Source: Basidiobolus meristosporus CBS 931.73
Lineage: Eukaryota > Basidiobolomycota > Basidiobolomycetes > Basidiobolales > Basidiobolaceae
Length of the DNA stretch: 64,000 bases
Direction: 5' to 3'
Assembly (NCBI GenBank): GCA_002104905.1
Contig: MCFE01000196.1
Span: forward strand, 62,001 to 126,000
The position numbers and the translations under genes were made by a program. This document shows, in pieces, positions 12,763 to 24,067 of this stretch. The number at the start of each line of letters is the position of its first letter. Position 1 is the stretch's first letter. The notes beneath the pieces were generated by a model. That model was given only the letters and a program-made list of their open reading frames with translations. It searched no databases and had not been told where the DNA came from.

Positions 12763-15690
12763 TGTCATGATCATGTGAAATCCCTGGTCTCTGAAGTTCA
12801 AGCTAAATCAAGTTGCTGGAGAAGTCCCTATTCCTTCTAGAGAGTTCTACTACATTCTATCAATTTCTAGAAAACTCCAAGTCAACATTACTCAATGAAA
12901 CATTCAATAGAAGCTCCCCTTTGGGGTTAATGTAGCCAATTACCATGTATGGTAATTACATGCCACAAAGCTGTTCACATGATCAGCTGACCATTGACAT
13001 ATCTCCATGTGATATTCTAGTCTGTACTTTGGTATAGTTTCACCTTGGCACACTTATGGTGCCTCACCCCAGAACCCTGTCAGTATCAGCTAATATCTCT
13101 TGGCATCCATATTGCTAAAAAATATATATAGTCTTATCCCCCCCTTATGCATTCCTCAGCTTGACTAACACAGGTCTTAAATAAACAGCCTTGCCTTGGA
13201 GATCCACCTTGCCTTGTTGATCAACACCTAAGTCCTTTCCTGGTCCTGCCTTGCCTTGCTCTACTTTCCTGCCTTGTCTCTATTTGTAATAGTTTTATCA
13301 GACTAATCTTGACTTAGCTGTGGATCTCTGCCTTCTACCCAAAGTTCATGAGAAGAACTTATAAAGGTATACCTACTGTGAGTATCACTGCAAATCTGTT
13401 GCTACTCATATCCTCTAAAGGCAAAGATACTTTATCTTGTTAAGATTATTGCCCAAAGCTGCATTTTCTTTATTACCCCGCAGGTGTAGCTTATAGTTAT
13501 TGCAGTATTGGAAGCTTGAGTACAATATTCTATCAAAGAATGTTAAAGTCAGTACCTTCTGAAGTGACACTAACCTATTCAAAGTTGGGGATTGTGGCTC
13601 AATAGCTTTATTGTTGAGAAACTAGTGGCTCTATAACCCACATATTAGGTAGTAGTATCCAGTATTCCTGAACAAGCTCAAGAAACCTCTCCACCTCCTG
13701 CCATCCCAACATATTCAGTCCAGAGTACAACCTTGCAAGTGTCATGGCTGCCTTTGGCTAGCTGCAACAAGACAATTCAGATCTCAGGAACACTGTTGCT
13801 CAGCTTCAGAGCCAAAATACTCAACAGCCTATCATACTCCCTCCTACCAGGATTACAAGAGCACTTCCATTACCAGTTACCAACATAGTCAAACACCACT
13901 TGTTGCTACAGCCCAATTGGTCCCAACAGATCAAGCAAAAGTTGATTATATCTCTAACTTGCTCACTGGAACTGCCCAGAAATGGTTCTCCCCTTTGGTG
14001 GAAACCTCTACTCAGTGACTACCATGCCTTCCTCACAGAAATAGAGCTAACATTTGGCAACATTGACAAAGCCAGACCTGCTACCAACAAGACCAAGAAC
14101 TTGAAGCAAGGAAACACATCCACATCTGCCTATGCTTCTGAATTCCAGCTACTAGCCAGCAACTTGTGCCTTTGGGGTGATGCTGCCCTAACTTGTCAGT
14201 TTCAAGATGGACTCAATGATGAACTCAGTGACCATTACTCACACTCTCTGACCCAAATAGCTTGGGTGAGGTTATTAATATAGCAATCCAATGTTAGAAT
14301 TTCCTTTTCCAGATGAAACAAAAGTTCCAAAATACTTATCAGCCAACCTCCTTCTCAGTAGTTTAATCACCCAGTACTAAGCCTGATGATCCTATGCAAA
14401 TTGACAGTGCCAAATGCAAGAAAGTTACAAAAAAGAGTAAGATCCAAACATCAACAGGCAAAGCTCTGCCTTTACTGTGGCCAACCGGACCACTTTGCCA
14501 AGTCTTGTCCCAACAAGAAGTGCAGCTTCAAGCTCTTGCAATCATCCAGTGAACAGTCTTCTCCAGAGTTGTTGGAAAACTATAGTGCTCCGTTACAATG
14601 ACAGGCTTGCAGCTGGACCCTCCAATAAAACATCATACACTACCAAGTCCATCCAGTCCTTAAGAATGCCTGTCAACATTCATATCTCTGAATCCAGTCC
14701 TGTCCATGCCCTTGCCCTCATAGATCCTCCTGCTTCCTCCTGTTTCATTGACCAGTCCTTTGTCCAGAAGCATAAAATCCCCAATATCTTGAAATCATGT
14801 CCTGTCCAAGTAGAAGTTATTAACGGAAGATCCCTTTCCTCTGGTGCTGTTACCCATGAGACACATCTACTCTGGCTGTCCAGTATTGTTCACCATGAGA
14901 CAATAGCCTTCAACATTATTGACTCTCACCACTACCCCATAGTCCTTGGAAGCTCATGGATTAGTCACTATAACTCAACTAAGAGCCATTGCCTGGAATA
15001 GGAAACAGCTTGATTCCTTTGATTCTATTAAGAAACCCTTCTTGTGCACCCACTTCTTGCCCACCCTGACCTTGAGAGACCTTTCAACATAGAAGCCAAT
15101 GCCTCTGACTTTACCCTTTGTGCCATCCTTTTGCAGTATGATGACAAGAATGTGCTGCATCCTATTGAATTCTACTCTCAAAAATTGACTCCAGCTAAAG
15201 TAAACTATGATATCTATGACAAGGCACTACCTGAAATCATTATTGCCTTTGAGAAATAGAGACACAACCTTGATGGTGCAGCCCAAAAGATAAAGATTTT
15301 CTGTGACAACAAGAACCTTGAGTACTTTACCAACCCAAAAGCGTTGAACCAGAGACAAGCCAGAAGGTCACACTTCCTGTCTAGCTTTGACTTTGTCATC
15401 ACCTATAGACCAGGTGTGTAATATCACCATGTGATGTTCTAGTCTGTTCTTTAGTATATTTCTATCTTGGCACACTTACTGTGCCTCACCCCAGAATCCC
15501 ATCAGTATTAGCCAATATCTCATGGCATCCATATTGCCAAAATGTGTATATAGTCTTATCCCCCCTTATGAAATGCTCAGTCTGATAAACACAGGTCTTG
15601 AATAAACCTGCCTTGCCTTGTAAATCCACCTTACCTTGTTGATCCACACCTAAGACCTTTCCTGATCCTGCCTTGTGTCTATTCAACACA
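12763..15690 (+). mobile_element. Gypsy-D: internally deleted Ty3/gypsy inserted in the copia RT
   Basis: The insertion interrupts the copia RT between ...TETKSSLSM and KMSDLGEL. The element begins TGTCATG and ends CAACACA; the flanking 5-mers TGGAG and CAGAG look like a diverged target duplication. The 5' LTR runs to about 13297. The 3' LTR (about 15418-15690) is its homologue but lacks the first half. Internal sequence has a gag frame (about 13740-14600), a CCHC knuckle CLYCGQPDHFAKSC, a retropepsin-like region (about 14690-15000), then a jump straight to RNase H. Most of RT and all integrase are absent. Confidence 0.82.
13900..15420 (+). pseudogene. Gypsy-D gag-pol remnant
   Basis: Gag is readable from about 13900 (KVDYISNLLTGTAQKWFSPL in one frame, continuing in another), with the zinc knuckle near 14465-14510. 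The protease region, up to the stop at 15001, includes ALIDPPASSCFIDQSF, in which the usual catalytic D-S/T-G is replaced by DPPAS. From about 15050 the frame encodes RNase H (NIEANASDFTLCAILLQ to FVITYRPG), with one TAG at about 15257. RT fingers/palm and integrase are missing. It is non-functional. Confidence 0.75.
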
Positions 15691-15885
15691 CAGAGATCAA
15701 GATGTCTGATCTAGGAGAACTCAATTACTACTTAAGGATAAAGCGCTCCATATACAGAAGTACCCAGACTATATCTCATGCTAGTCCAAGTGTACTCAGT
15801 ATACACCAAGGAAGAACTAAATGGAAGGCTGTAGACTTGAAGCTATCTCATTGGAGACAAAACTTTACTTTGTCAAGACCCAACC

Positions 15886-16099
15886 AAATCAAGGGAGCTT
15901 AGTGCCATCTGAAAGCCAAGAGTTTCCTTACCAATCAATGTTTAGCAGTCTAATATATCTCATGCTTAGAATATATTTGGATGTTACAAGTCAAATCAAG
16001 GGAGCATAGTGCCATCTAAAAACCAAGAGTTTCCTTACTAATCAATGTTTGGCAGTCTAATATATCTCATGCTTAGAATATGTTTGGATGTTACAAGTC
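15886..16099 (+). repeat. 107-bp tandem duplication, two copies
   Basis: Positions 15886-15992 and 15993-16099 are head-to-tail copies with a handful of differences. Each starts CAAATCAAGGGAGC and ends TTGGATGTTACAAGT. The unit covers a piece of decayed copia RT plus the first bases of the LTR that starts at 16089, so it arose after that LTR inserted. Confidence 0.85.
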
Positions 16100-16457
16100 T
16101 TGATAAAAGAGTTGTAGAGGAATAGGGAGTTTAGCTAGTATTGTATTCACTAAAACTTGAACTGATCATTATTGAGGGTCCAACAGCTCCTTATATATGT
16201 TATGCCAGAGCAATTGCTGACTAATTGTATTTCCTAATGTGGGTCGCGGCAGATGATTCATTTGATGGCATCATCATCACCCAATTATATGATATTTAAT
16301 ATGTCTATTTCTGTATGATCAGGATCTGCTGATTTTTCTGCTGACTAATACTACTGATCTGATAGCTAAAACTGATATATTGATAGGCTAAACATAAAAT
16401 TAACAGATTTCATTAAAAACTTATCCAACTTAAACATTCAGGCAGTATATTGTAACA
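16089..16457 (-). repeat. Solo LTR of the 0.9-kb gypsy family
   Basis: About 369 bp, starting TGTTACAA and ending TTGTAACA, a perfect 8-bp terminal inversion. It is homologous to 901-1265. It interrupts the copia frame: the sequence before it encodes the start of a CPDIS-like motif and the sequence after it resumes with DIS-SVGVVS. No internal gypsy sequence is attached. It is oriented by comparison with the copy at 0.9 kb. Confidence 0.75.
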
Positions 16458-17098
16458 CAGATATCTCACATTCAGTGGGAGTTGTCAGCCTACATAATCA
16501 GAGCTTTGTATCTGATCATATTACAGCAGTGAGGCAATTTTTAGATACCAAAAAGTAACATCCCACATCTGCTGAAAGTACACCTATAGGATTCTAGAAA
16601 AGGATCTTGTGGGATGTTCTGATGCTGACTGGGGACAAAATTCAGAAGACATCACATCATCATAGGATATTTCTTTCTTTACTATTAAGGAGCAGTTACA
16701 GGAAATTCAACAAAGCAATTGACTGTATCACTTTCTACCATTGAGGCAGAGTATATGACAGCCTGTAAAGCTACAAAAGAAGCAATGTGGCTAAGAAAGC
16801 CTTTTAAAGACTTAGACTCATGTTAATATATGCCTGGTACTTTGTTTCAAGATAATCAGGGATGTGTAAACTTATGTAGAGAATTAACTTTTTATGTTCA
16901 AACAAGGCATAGTGATATTAGACATCAGTTTATACATGAAGCTCTAGAGAATAACTTAGTTAAGTGAGTGTACTGTCTCACAGATGACATGATTACTGAC
17001 ATATTTATTAAGCCATTAGCCAGAGACAAATTTCAAAATCCTAGGTCACAATTAGGACCTGTAAGTACAAGCATTTAGTTGAGTGGAGTGTTGTAAAG

Positions 17099-17433
17099 AT
17101 TTATACATCCACCTAGATATTCACCTTACTTATTCACTTAGATCATTACCTACAGATCTTATAGAATACTGACCAGACTCCTTGTTGGGATTTATTGGAC
17201 TTTTTTTGACAAAATGCTAGGTAACCAGAACATAAAAATTCTCAAAGTTGTCCAAACAGCCCAAACTTTGTGCACTTGTTCTTGGACCTTCCTAAGCATA
17301 TTCTGCATACTTGCAATGCCATGTCCATGTGAAAATATAATACTACTTTTACATTCATTGAAGCATTAAGTGAAAACACCACAGTCTACTTGTGCTCCCA
17401 ATTTCTTCCAATTTCTCCAAGACTCTTACAACA
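17099..17433 (+). repeat. 3' LTR of the decayed family B copia
   Basis: It starts TGTTGTAAAG right after a polypurine tract and ends CTTACAACA. It matches the other family B LTRs at 28827-29175, 33828-34172 and 38016-38365 (shared AAAATTCTCAAAGTTGTCCAAACAG region and ATCTCCAAGACTCTTACAACA end). Confidence 0.85.
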
Positions 17434-18040
17434 TTACCAAGTTGCAAATGGGGCATTTCAAGATAAATCAGCCCTATGAGATACCTTAAAATTAGAAGAA
17501 CTTGCAAGGTATCACAGAGTATCAGCTGTCCAAAGTACTTCTTACTATCTTTAATTTATAATTCTATACATATGCAATAATACAAATTTAAGGACAGGAT
17601 GAACTGGGTATTTTTTGTTCAAGTGGCCTTCTGAAGCAGCATCTATCCAGGGAACATTGGAAACATTGGGAGCCATATGTCAACATTGTTGGAATACTCA
17701 TCCAGAAGTGGTTCACCAATACCCTATGAAAAGTTATTGTGACAATCCTGTCAAAAGGCTATCCCAGATTCCAAGTCCTGTGACTGAGAGGTATTAATTC
17801 CGTCAGGACACAATGCAAAGACTGTCAAAAGTCATTGCATCCCATAATATCATAAAAAACTTGATCAAACATTTTCATTACAATAATACAAAGTGGCTTT
17901 TGATTGGTTCACTGCCAATTCTGTCACTTTCTGATATTGGCCACTCTATTACCACTTACATTTGTGTTTATTGATTGGCTATTTCCTCCTTTTCCAATCC
18001 TTACTACCTGACCCAACCATTTCTCTTATATTTCCTGCAT
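17434..18040. other. Intergenic, nothing recognised
   Basis: AT-rich sequence with stops in all frames. No LTR termini, gene or RNA could be identified. Confidence 0.5.
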
Positions 18041-18049
18041 ACAAATTGA

Positions 18050-20040
18050 TTCACTTCTGCAGAGACTTCAGTTTTACCACAATTACCAGTTTTATTGACA
18101 TATACAAGCCCCTATGCCCTACACTAACACCAAGCCCAACCCCACACTCAACAAGTAACTTCATTAGAGTCCACCACTTAATAGGTATCGCTGCTGTTAC
18201 ATACTGTTTCCACAACATTGGCAGGAACTCTACAGCTTTATGCCATTGTTTATTCACTGGTTCCCATATATCCTGGTCTTCAGCCAGCACTGCAAGGTCT
18301 AACTCCTCATCTTCTAGTCTTTGCAAAGAGTTCTTGCAATATTCAAGTGCATTTTCTTGAGCACTGCTCACAAAGAACTGCAGCAACCTCTTGGTGTGCT
18401 TATTAATGCTCTAAGGCTCCACCAAAGGCATTGTGACCACATTTTGAGCTCTTGATGTTGCTACTCTGTCTGTCAGTAACATCTCCATTCTATCAACAAC
18501 AGAGGATGTGGAGGCTGTGGTAGACAGATTGTCTTTGTTTGCAGACTTATCTACCTCACTGGAGTGTAACTCAACTAACTGGGCTTCCCACTCTTGTGAA
18601 ATCAGCTATTTTCTTGCTGGCAATTCTTCTTGGCTATGTAGGGATTCAGTCTGTTCTGGGCTTACAGCATTAATTGGCAAGAACTTCAGCTTTTTTCTTA
18701 CACTTCCCTGTTCCCTTTACCTTTTCTTTTATAACTGCTAGGTATTACACTGCTACTTTGTCTTAGTGCTTCAAGTATTCAACTACATTTTCTCCTTGTT
18801 TAAAGCTGCTCTGATGCATCTATTTTGGCCTGCCTGTCCCTTGCTGGCACTCTGCAGGCAACATGGCACTTCTTTCTTGCTTATTTCAGACTCTCAGCCC
18901 ATGCTGTGATGGGCTCCTGAGGTAGCCACTTGTTTTTATCACTGCCAGGTCCTTCACTGCTACCTTGACGGAGTGATTCTTGAGTAGAACTACGCTTTTT
19001 CCTTGGTAAATGTTGTGCTAGTGCATCTGTGTCTGCCAGATTTTCCCTTATTGGCATTCCTCCAGCTACCTGGTGCCTCTTTGCTGCTTGTTTGGAGCAT
19101 TTGGCCCAACAGGTGATGGGCTCTGGAGGAAGCTGCTGGTTATTAGCCATTGCACCCTTGTTCTTCTGCCTTTGCTAGTGTCTGCTATTCTTGAGATACT
19201 TATTTACCATATCAATGCTGACCCAAAAACCATTTGCTTGTTTGAATCCAGGATAATGCTCCTGAAGCAAATCAAGTGCGTTCTACTTGACCTTGAGCTG
19301 CTAATGGTCAAATGGTATGCTGGCCTTAGAGTGTTGGTGCGCTAGGCCTCTAATGGCCTCTGGAATATTAGCCCACTCTCCACCAATATGCTCAATACTT
19401 TACAGATCTTCAATGTCTTTTGATTATTAGGCTTTGGTATAAACACTACATTTTCTTCCTCCTGTGCTGTGATAGGTTTTTCTGTGGGCTTTATCATTGG
19501 GCACTGTTTCTGTGCCTCAATGACTGTACAGTGCTCCTTGGCTGCTACATTGAAAATGGCTCAATTAGTGGCAATTTCATTCAGCTACTTAAGTTCCTTC
19601 TTTGCAGCAAAGATACTGCTTTTTTTACCTGGGGTATTAATTGCTTTACACCTGTTATCCACTCATCCTGCTTTGGGACTATTTGCTGATTTCTCTGGGC
19701 CATTGCATCTATTCTATCAGCAACTGAACCTAGTTACCTCATTAATGCTTTGGTTTGAGCTGACAACATACTTTCTGATACAGGTGGTGGTGATGTTATG
19801 ACAGCCACTGGCTTATCTTCAACTGAAGGTTCTGCTTTTGCAACATTCTCATCTGCCTCAGCAATATGGTCAGCCTGCAGCTCTGCAGAGATTCACAATT
19901 GCCTACTTGACTGAGAGCCTGAAGAGTTTACATTATTCCCTTTGGTGGGACACTCTCCACAGGGCCTTTTTTAGCTGTAGCCCTGCTTGTTACACTGAAT
20001 GTCAAAGCTAGCTGTTGTCCAGCCATTCTTCTGCTGCTGT
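18050..20040 (-). pseudogene. Broken ORF of an unclassified repeat element
   Basis: On the minus strand a once-long reading frame can be followed from MAGQQLALTF at about 20025 to about 18055, with many stops and frame shifts. Readable parts include IPEAIRGLAHQHSKASIPFD and ALDLLQEHYPGFKQANGFWV (about 19350-19200). Then come two tandem copies of a module of about 69 residues starting LPPEPITCWAKC and LPQEPITAWAES (about 19140-18730), then an acidic NSLQRLEDEELDLAVLAED segment (about 18330-18270). I do not recognise the family. Parts recur at 1.4-2.0 kb, which makes it a repeat rather than a host gene. Confidence 0.5.
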
Positions 20041-20319
20041 TGGGAGTGGGGTTTGGATGGGAACCAGTTAGCTTTGCTTTTTCTTGGTAGTATATATATG
20101 GAAGTGAGTCAAACCAGAGGGGAAATGGTGCTACATATACATGTGTATGTGGTGCCACAACTTTATTTATAATACTCACTGTGATGGGTCATCATTGAAT
20201 CTGAAATTCATGTAGGTGCAATATCTCAAATACATGACTGTCTTAAGTTCACATGAGTATTGACATAAAAGTAATATAAAAGCATAATGTTGCTGAGTGC
20301 CAAACTATTTGCCCCATGG

Positions 20320-21110
20320 ACAAGTCTACTTTGATTCAACACCATAAAAGAAATGAAAAAGACCATGTGTCTATTGCAGTAAGCCTCTTGGCCATAAAGC
20401 ACAAAGACAGCATAGGAAGTATTACAAGGCTTGTGGCCAGTGTTTTGCCACACAAGTCAGATTTGACCATTCAGCAGTCACTATTGTACCAGCAATATCA
20501 TGCCAGCCACTTGATACTTCTATAATGGCATCTGGCTGTACTTGTCACATTGCACAAACTGAGTCAGGAGAGTTTTTGATGCATTTAGGCCAACCAAAGC
20601 CTTCTCAATATGGCACACAGAGTTATAGCTCTGAAGAAGCAGGCTCAAGGATTAATTATGAGCCTATTGTCCCTAACAACAGTACTCATCATGAGCCTAG
20701 CAAAATCCCATTATACAATAAGACAACTCCCATGGAAAAATACACCAAGGATACTTTATGGAGTCAAGTGAGCCCAGAAATCCATCTACTGGTGGATGAT
20801 ATGATTTTGTGGCTAGAGAAGTGGCACATTTCCCCTTATATCAGTAATGGGGGAATTGAGGATCTACTGCTAGTTCTTGCCAAAATTATCCCATGATGCA
20901 ACTTATAATGACATGGCATAAATGGAAAACTGTCAAATGGCTGGCAACAAATGACCCAGAGACCATCATGATATCAGCATGTGTTAACAGTTGCATGGCA
21001 TTCACATCAGAAAATGCCACCATTGCAGGTGTTCAACTTGTGAGGAATCCACCAATATTGGGGGAAAATATTGTTCACACTCAGGATATATTCCAGTAGT
21101 ACTCCATATA
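20320..21110 (+). pseudogene. Unclassified ORF fragments with Cys/His clusters
   Basis: Plus-strand frames here contain two metal-binding-like clusters. About 20355-20450 reads CVYCSKPLGHKAQRQHRKYY followed by KACGQC. About 21005-21070 reads KCHHCRCSTCEESTNIGGKY followed by CSH. Between them is a 123-residue open stretch (20525-20896). Stops and frame changes separate them. The arrangement suggests a decayed zinc-finger protein, possibly from a transposable element. I cannot name a family. No LTR belonging to it was seen. Confidence 0.4.
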
Positions 21111-21149
21111 AAGAAGCTAATGCAGTCCAAAAAATACTGTGAAGTATTG

Positions 21150-21463
21150 TGTTGTATTATGATTAGTTTGTGGCTTGTTCTTCAATGTAGAGGCTAATCA
21201 ACAATATACAACAACTTCCATTATACTAATATTGAAATAGTTTATTGGAAGTTTGATATACCAATAGAAGATATAACTTTCACTAATTTTCTCAATCTTA
21301 GGCTCAAAGTATACTGTAGGCAGTGTTTATCACTTCTACATCAATGTTCTGACCTTCTGTTGACTAATTGGCTTATTTACTTCGATAGTAACTTTTCCTT
21401 ATTTGGAAGTCACTTTCCTTTTTGAGAAAATATTTCCTAATATGGAAACTCTGAACTCCCCTT
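21150..21463 (-). repeat. Truncated 3' LTR of gypsy-A
   Basis: Nearly identical to 25537-25853 (from TGTTGTATTATGATTAGTTT to AACTCTGAACTCCCCTTTA). Homology stops abruptly at 21463, where pol sequence begins. Confidence 0.85.
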
Positions 21464-21468
21464 TATGG

Positions 21469-22006
21469 TTATGAATCAATAAATCTGTAATCTATAGCTG
21501 CTAAGACAGGTGGCCTTGATAATGACTCAAGCAATGTCAACATAGCATTTGCCTGTTCTTCATGCCATTCAAATTTCTGGTTTTTCTGTAATAACTGAGT
21601 CAGTGGCTTAGCAATTTGAGCATAGTTGTTGATCCAGATTCTGAATAGACCAGTAAGTCCTAATAATTGTCTGACTTGATGAATATTCCTTGGTGGCTTC
21701 CAATTTAGTGCCAATGAAAGTTTTGCAGGATCAGGCAATCTCCCTTTTTTGGTAACAAGTTCACCTAGAATGATTGCTTTGTTGGAGCCAAACTTGCATT
21801 TGGCTCCGGATACAGTCAGACCAGAAGCTTGAAGTTTTTTCATGGCCCTTTCAGTAGTGCATATGTGATCATAAACATAACTTCTTACTTGAGGTAAGAT
21901 ATGCAATGTATCTTTTTCTCTGGACATATTCTTAACTGCAATGTCATCAAGAAATGGTCGGCATATTTCAGGGAAACAGTCATCCAAAACTCATATCATT
22001 GCACAT
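21469..22006 (-). pseudogene. Gypsy-A RT, C-terminal part
   Basis: The frame carries the RT active-site segment PFLDDIAVK (about 21940), then the conserved KCKFG, LG and RQLLGLTG-RIWI segments (to about 21620) and the connection QKNQKFEWHEEQANA. It ends at 21469 where the deletion joins it to LTR sequence. It continues the RT that begins at 23485; the two halves are separated by the solo LTR. Confidence 0.85.
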
Positions 22007-22810
22007 TGTGGTGGTGTAGAGGTACTCCTGGGAGAAGCTACACAACTCAAGGTGTGTGAGATGTCTGATGGGTGCAATAACCTCTGTGTCTAAACTACTG
22101 ATGTCTTTGTCAATATGTCACTATGGTTAAAGCTCCTGCTTCTCTAGCTTCCTAGGTGCTCCAAGTGTCTCCAAAGGCCTCTGTGAGTCTTGTGCACAAC
22201 CCTGAAAAGCTTCTTGATGGCAGGTCTGAGTTGTACTGTTGAAGGCAGGTGCAGTGATCAACTGCTAATCAATAAGGTAGAAGTGTTACTGATATAAGGG
22301 ATGATTTATTGATGAGGGATTGCTTTCCCTTAAATACTTTTCCTGATTGCCAAGTGATTACTAATGACAAGGTTCTAGAAGATTCTAGGCATCAGTGGAA
22401 TTCTTGATGACATCACTATGAGCTAAAAATATGCCAAGAATGTCCTGGAAGGTTCTAAAGGGCACAGCACATCCAACCAATCATGAATCAGTAGTCTGAA
22501 ACCTGTGCAACATAGAAATACCATATATGGTATTGGAATGGTAGGGATGGTAACACAGACCTAGGTCATGTGTCACAGGTACTGACATGGGTACTTGCCG
22601 TATGTAGATACATACACTGATCACAAAGCTGAATAACATCTGGGATAACTAATGCTAATAACTAATCAGGGTAAACATCATATGGGGATAATACTGTTAA
22701 TATGGGCAAAAGAAGAATGGGATAATACTGATAAGATAATATATGGATAAGTATATCATAATGACTATATGATTAAACTTGTCTGTGGGAGGTATGTTTA
22801 CCCTACCACA
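22007..22810. repeat. 804-bp solo LTR nested in gypsy-A RT
   Basis: It begins TGTGGTGGTG, ends ACCCTACCACA and is flanked by a 4-bp duplication ACAT (22003-22006 and 22811-22814). It resembles 30831-31633 along its whole length, for example CACAGCAC-TCCAACCAATCATGAATC and CCATATATGGTAT. No internal domain of its parent element is present. Confidence 0.9.
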
Positions 22811-23485
22811 ACATTGAGAATTTTGGACAGAGTTTGTCCATCCTTGAGAAATTCTTGTCATCCTTATGAGTCCTATTGGTGTATCCATAGCCGTGAAATT
22901 TCTTGAGGTAGGATCCAGAAGTATTTGGTCATATCCTGAATAAAGATCCAATGTTGTAATCAGAGGATATCCAGTAAATGACTCAATATACTCATGTTGT
23001 ATTAGTGGTTGCATAGCATCTTTGATGGTGACCTTATTCAAATGCTGTATGTCTTGTATAAACCATAGACTTCCATTTTTCTTCAATGGTGTAAACCAGG
23101 GATTGCAATAGGGTCCATAGCTATATTCAATGACTCCACTTTGAAATCTTGATTGTAGCATTTCAATTACTTTGTTCAGTAATCTTGAGGGAATAGGATA
23201 TGATCTCAGTGCCCATGGTGTATGTTCAACGGTATGGATCTTAACCGGTGGAAATAGCTCTGTGGATAGACATCCTCTTTGTGCATCATTAAATGCAAAG
23301 ACATTGTCATAGCATTGTAGCATAGTCAAGAGACTTTTCTCCTCAGTGGAAAGAGTAGTCCCAATAGCCAACTCCTTGAGCTTCTCTTCTGTGAGTCTGA
23401 TTTTGTCATATTTGTGCAAAGGCTCCATTTGAGGATTGTCATGGGCAGATGGTGAGATTCCAGTAGATACTGGCTTTGCTTTCAA
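22811..23485 (-). pseudogene. Gypsy-A RT, N-terminal part
   Basis: Minus-strand frame from about 23485 with an EEK-ELAIGTTLSTEEKSLL lead, the PPVKIHTVEHTPW region, the LKKNGSLWFIQDIQHLNKVT fingers motif, the first catalytic motif TTLDLYSGYDQI and GLIRMTRISQGWTNSV. It breaks at the solo LTR (22810). The order matches fungal Ty3/gypsy RT. Confidence 0.88.
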
Positions 23486-23647
23486 TGCAACTGGCTTATA
23501 CTTGGTATTTGTCTTACTTGTGGTACATGGAATGAAGTGTTGATCATAAAACAGAATATCCTTATGAACCTGTATGTTTTGTACTGGAATGGAGTCTGCA
23601 TTTCTTGGATTATTCTTTTCTGCTGCACAAAAGGTTGCCCTTCTTTT

Positions 23648-24025
23648 TCAATTGTCAGATGTGATTGTCAGCCATAAGCTTCCATCAGGTCTATTATCAG
23701 CTTGTAGAAGAGATTTTGACTCATATGGTTGTCCCAACAATACCTCAAAAGTGGGTCTATTGGCAACAATGAAAAAGGGAGAAGTAACCCTGATTCCTCC
23801 AATTTCAGTTGGTACAGAGTGACAAAGTCCAAGCATCTTCTCAGTTGCACCTGTAGCAGTTCTCATATTCCAGTCAACTTCTGTCAATGGCAATTTGACT
23901 TTTTCAAAAGTCATAGTGGTGATAGCATTGATTTCTGATCCAGTATCAAAAACATATTCCACTTCAACATTGTTGATTGTAGCAGCATAGCTTCCTGTTG
24001 TAATAGAGTAAAAGGCTTTTTCCAC
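23648..24025 (-). pseudogene. Gypsy-A retropepsin-like protease
   Basis: The frame reads EKAFYSITTGSYAATINNVE, then an FDTGSEIN active site (D-T-G) and an ATGATEKMLG segment, then a FEVLLGQPY end typical of retropepsins (the usual I-LG). It overlaps the region between gag and RT and is in a different frame from the gag stop at 24068. Probably once expressed as part of Pol. Open for 125 residues. Confidence 0.82.
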
Positions 24026-24067
24026 TTCAAATTGTAGTTGTTCACTTGATGGCGTAGTTGATGACTG

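Larger units (their letters stand above)
10620..17433 (+). mobile_element. Decayed copia element (family B), split by later insertions
   Basis: Copia pieces lie in the correct order: a Gag zinc-finger-side fragment (about 10640-10740), protease/Gag-pre-integrase (about 10860-11400), an integrase fragment starting at about 11490 with the DDYTR-like segment, and RT with YVDDLTI (about 12690). The frame then breaks at about 12762, resumes at about 15695 with KMSDLGELNYYL, and continues to RNase H fragments (about 16610-17000). A polypurine GAGTGGAG precedes a 3' LTR at 17099. The 5' end before about 10620 is missing. Stops and frameshifts are dense, so it is an old copy. It resembles the family B element at 33828-38365. 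Confidence 0.85.
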
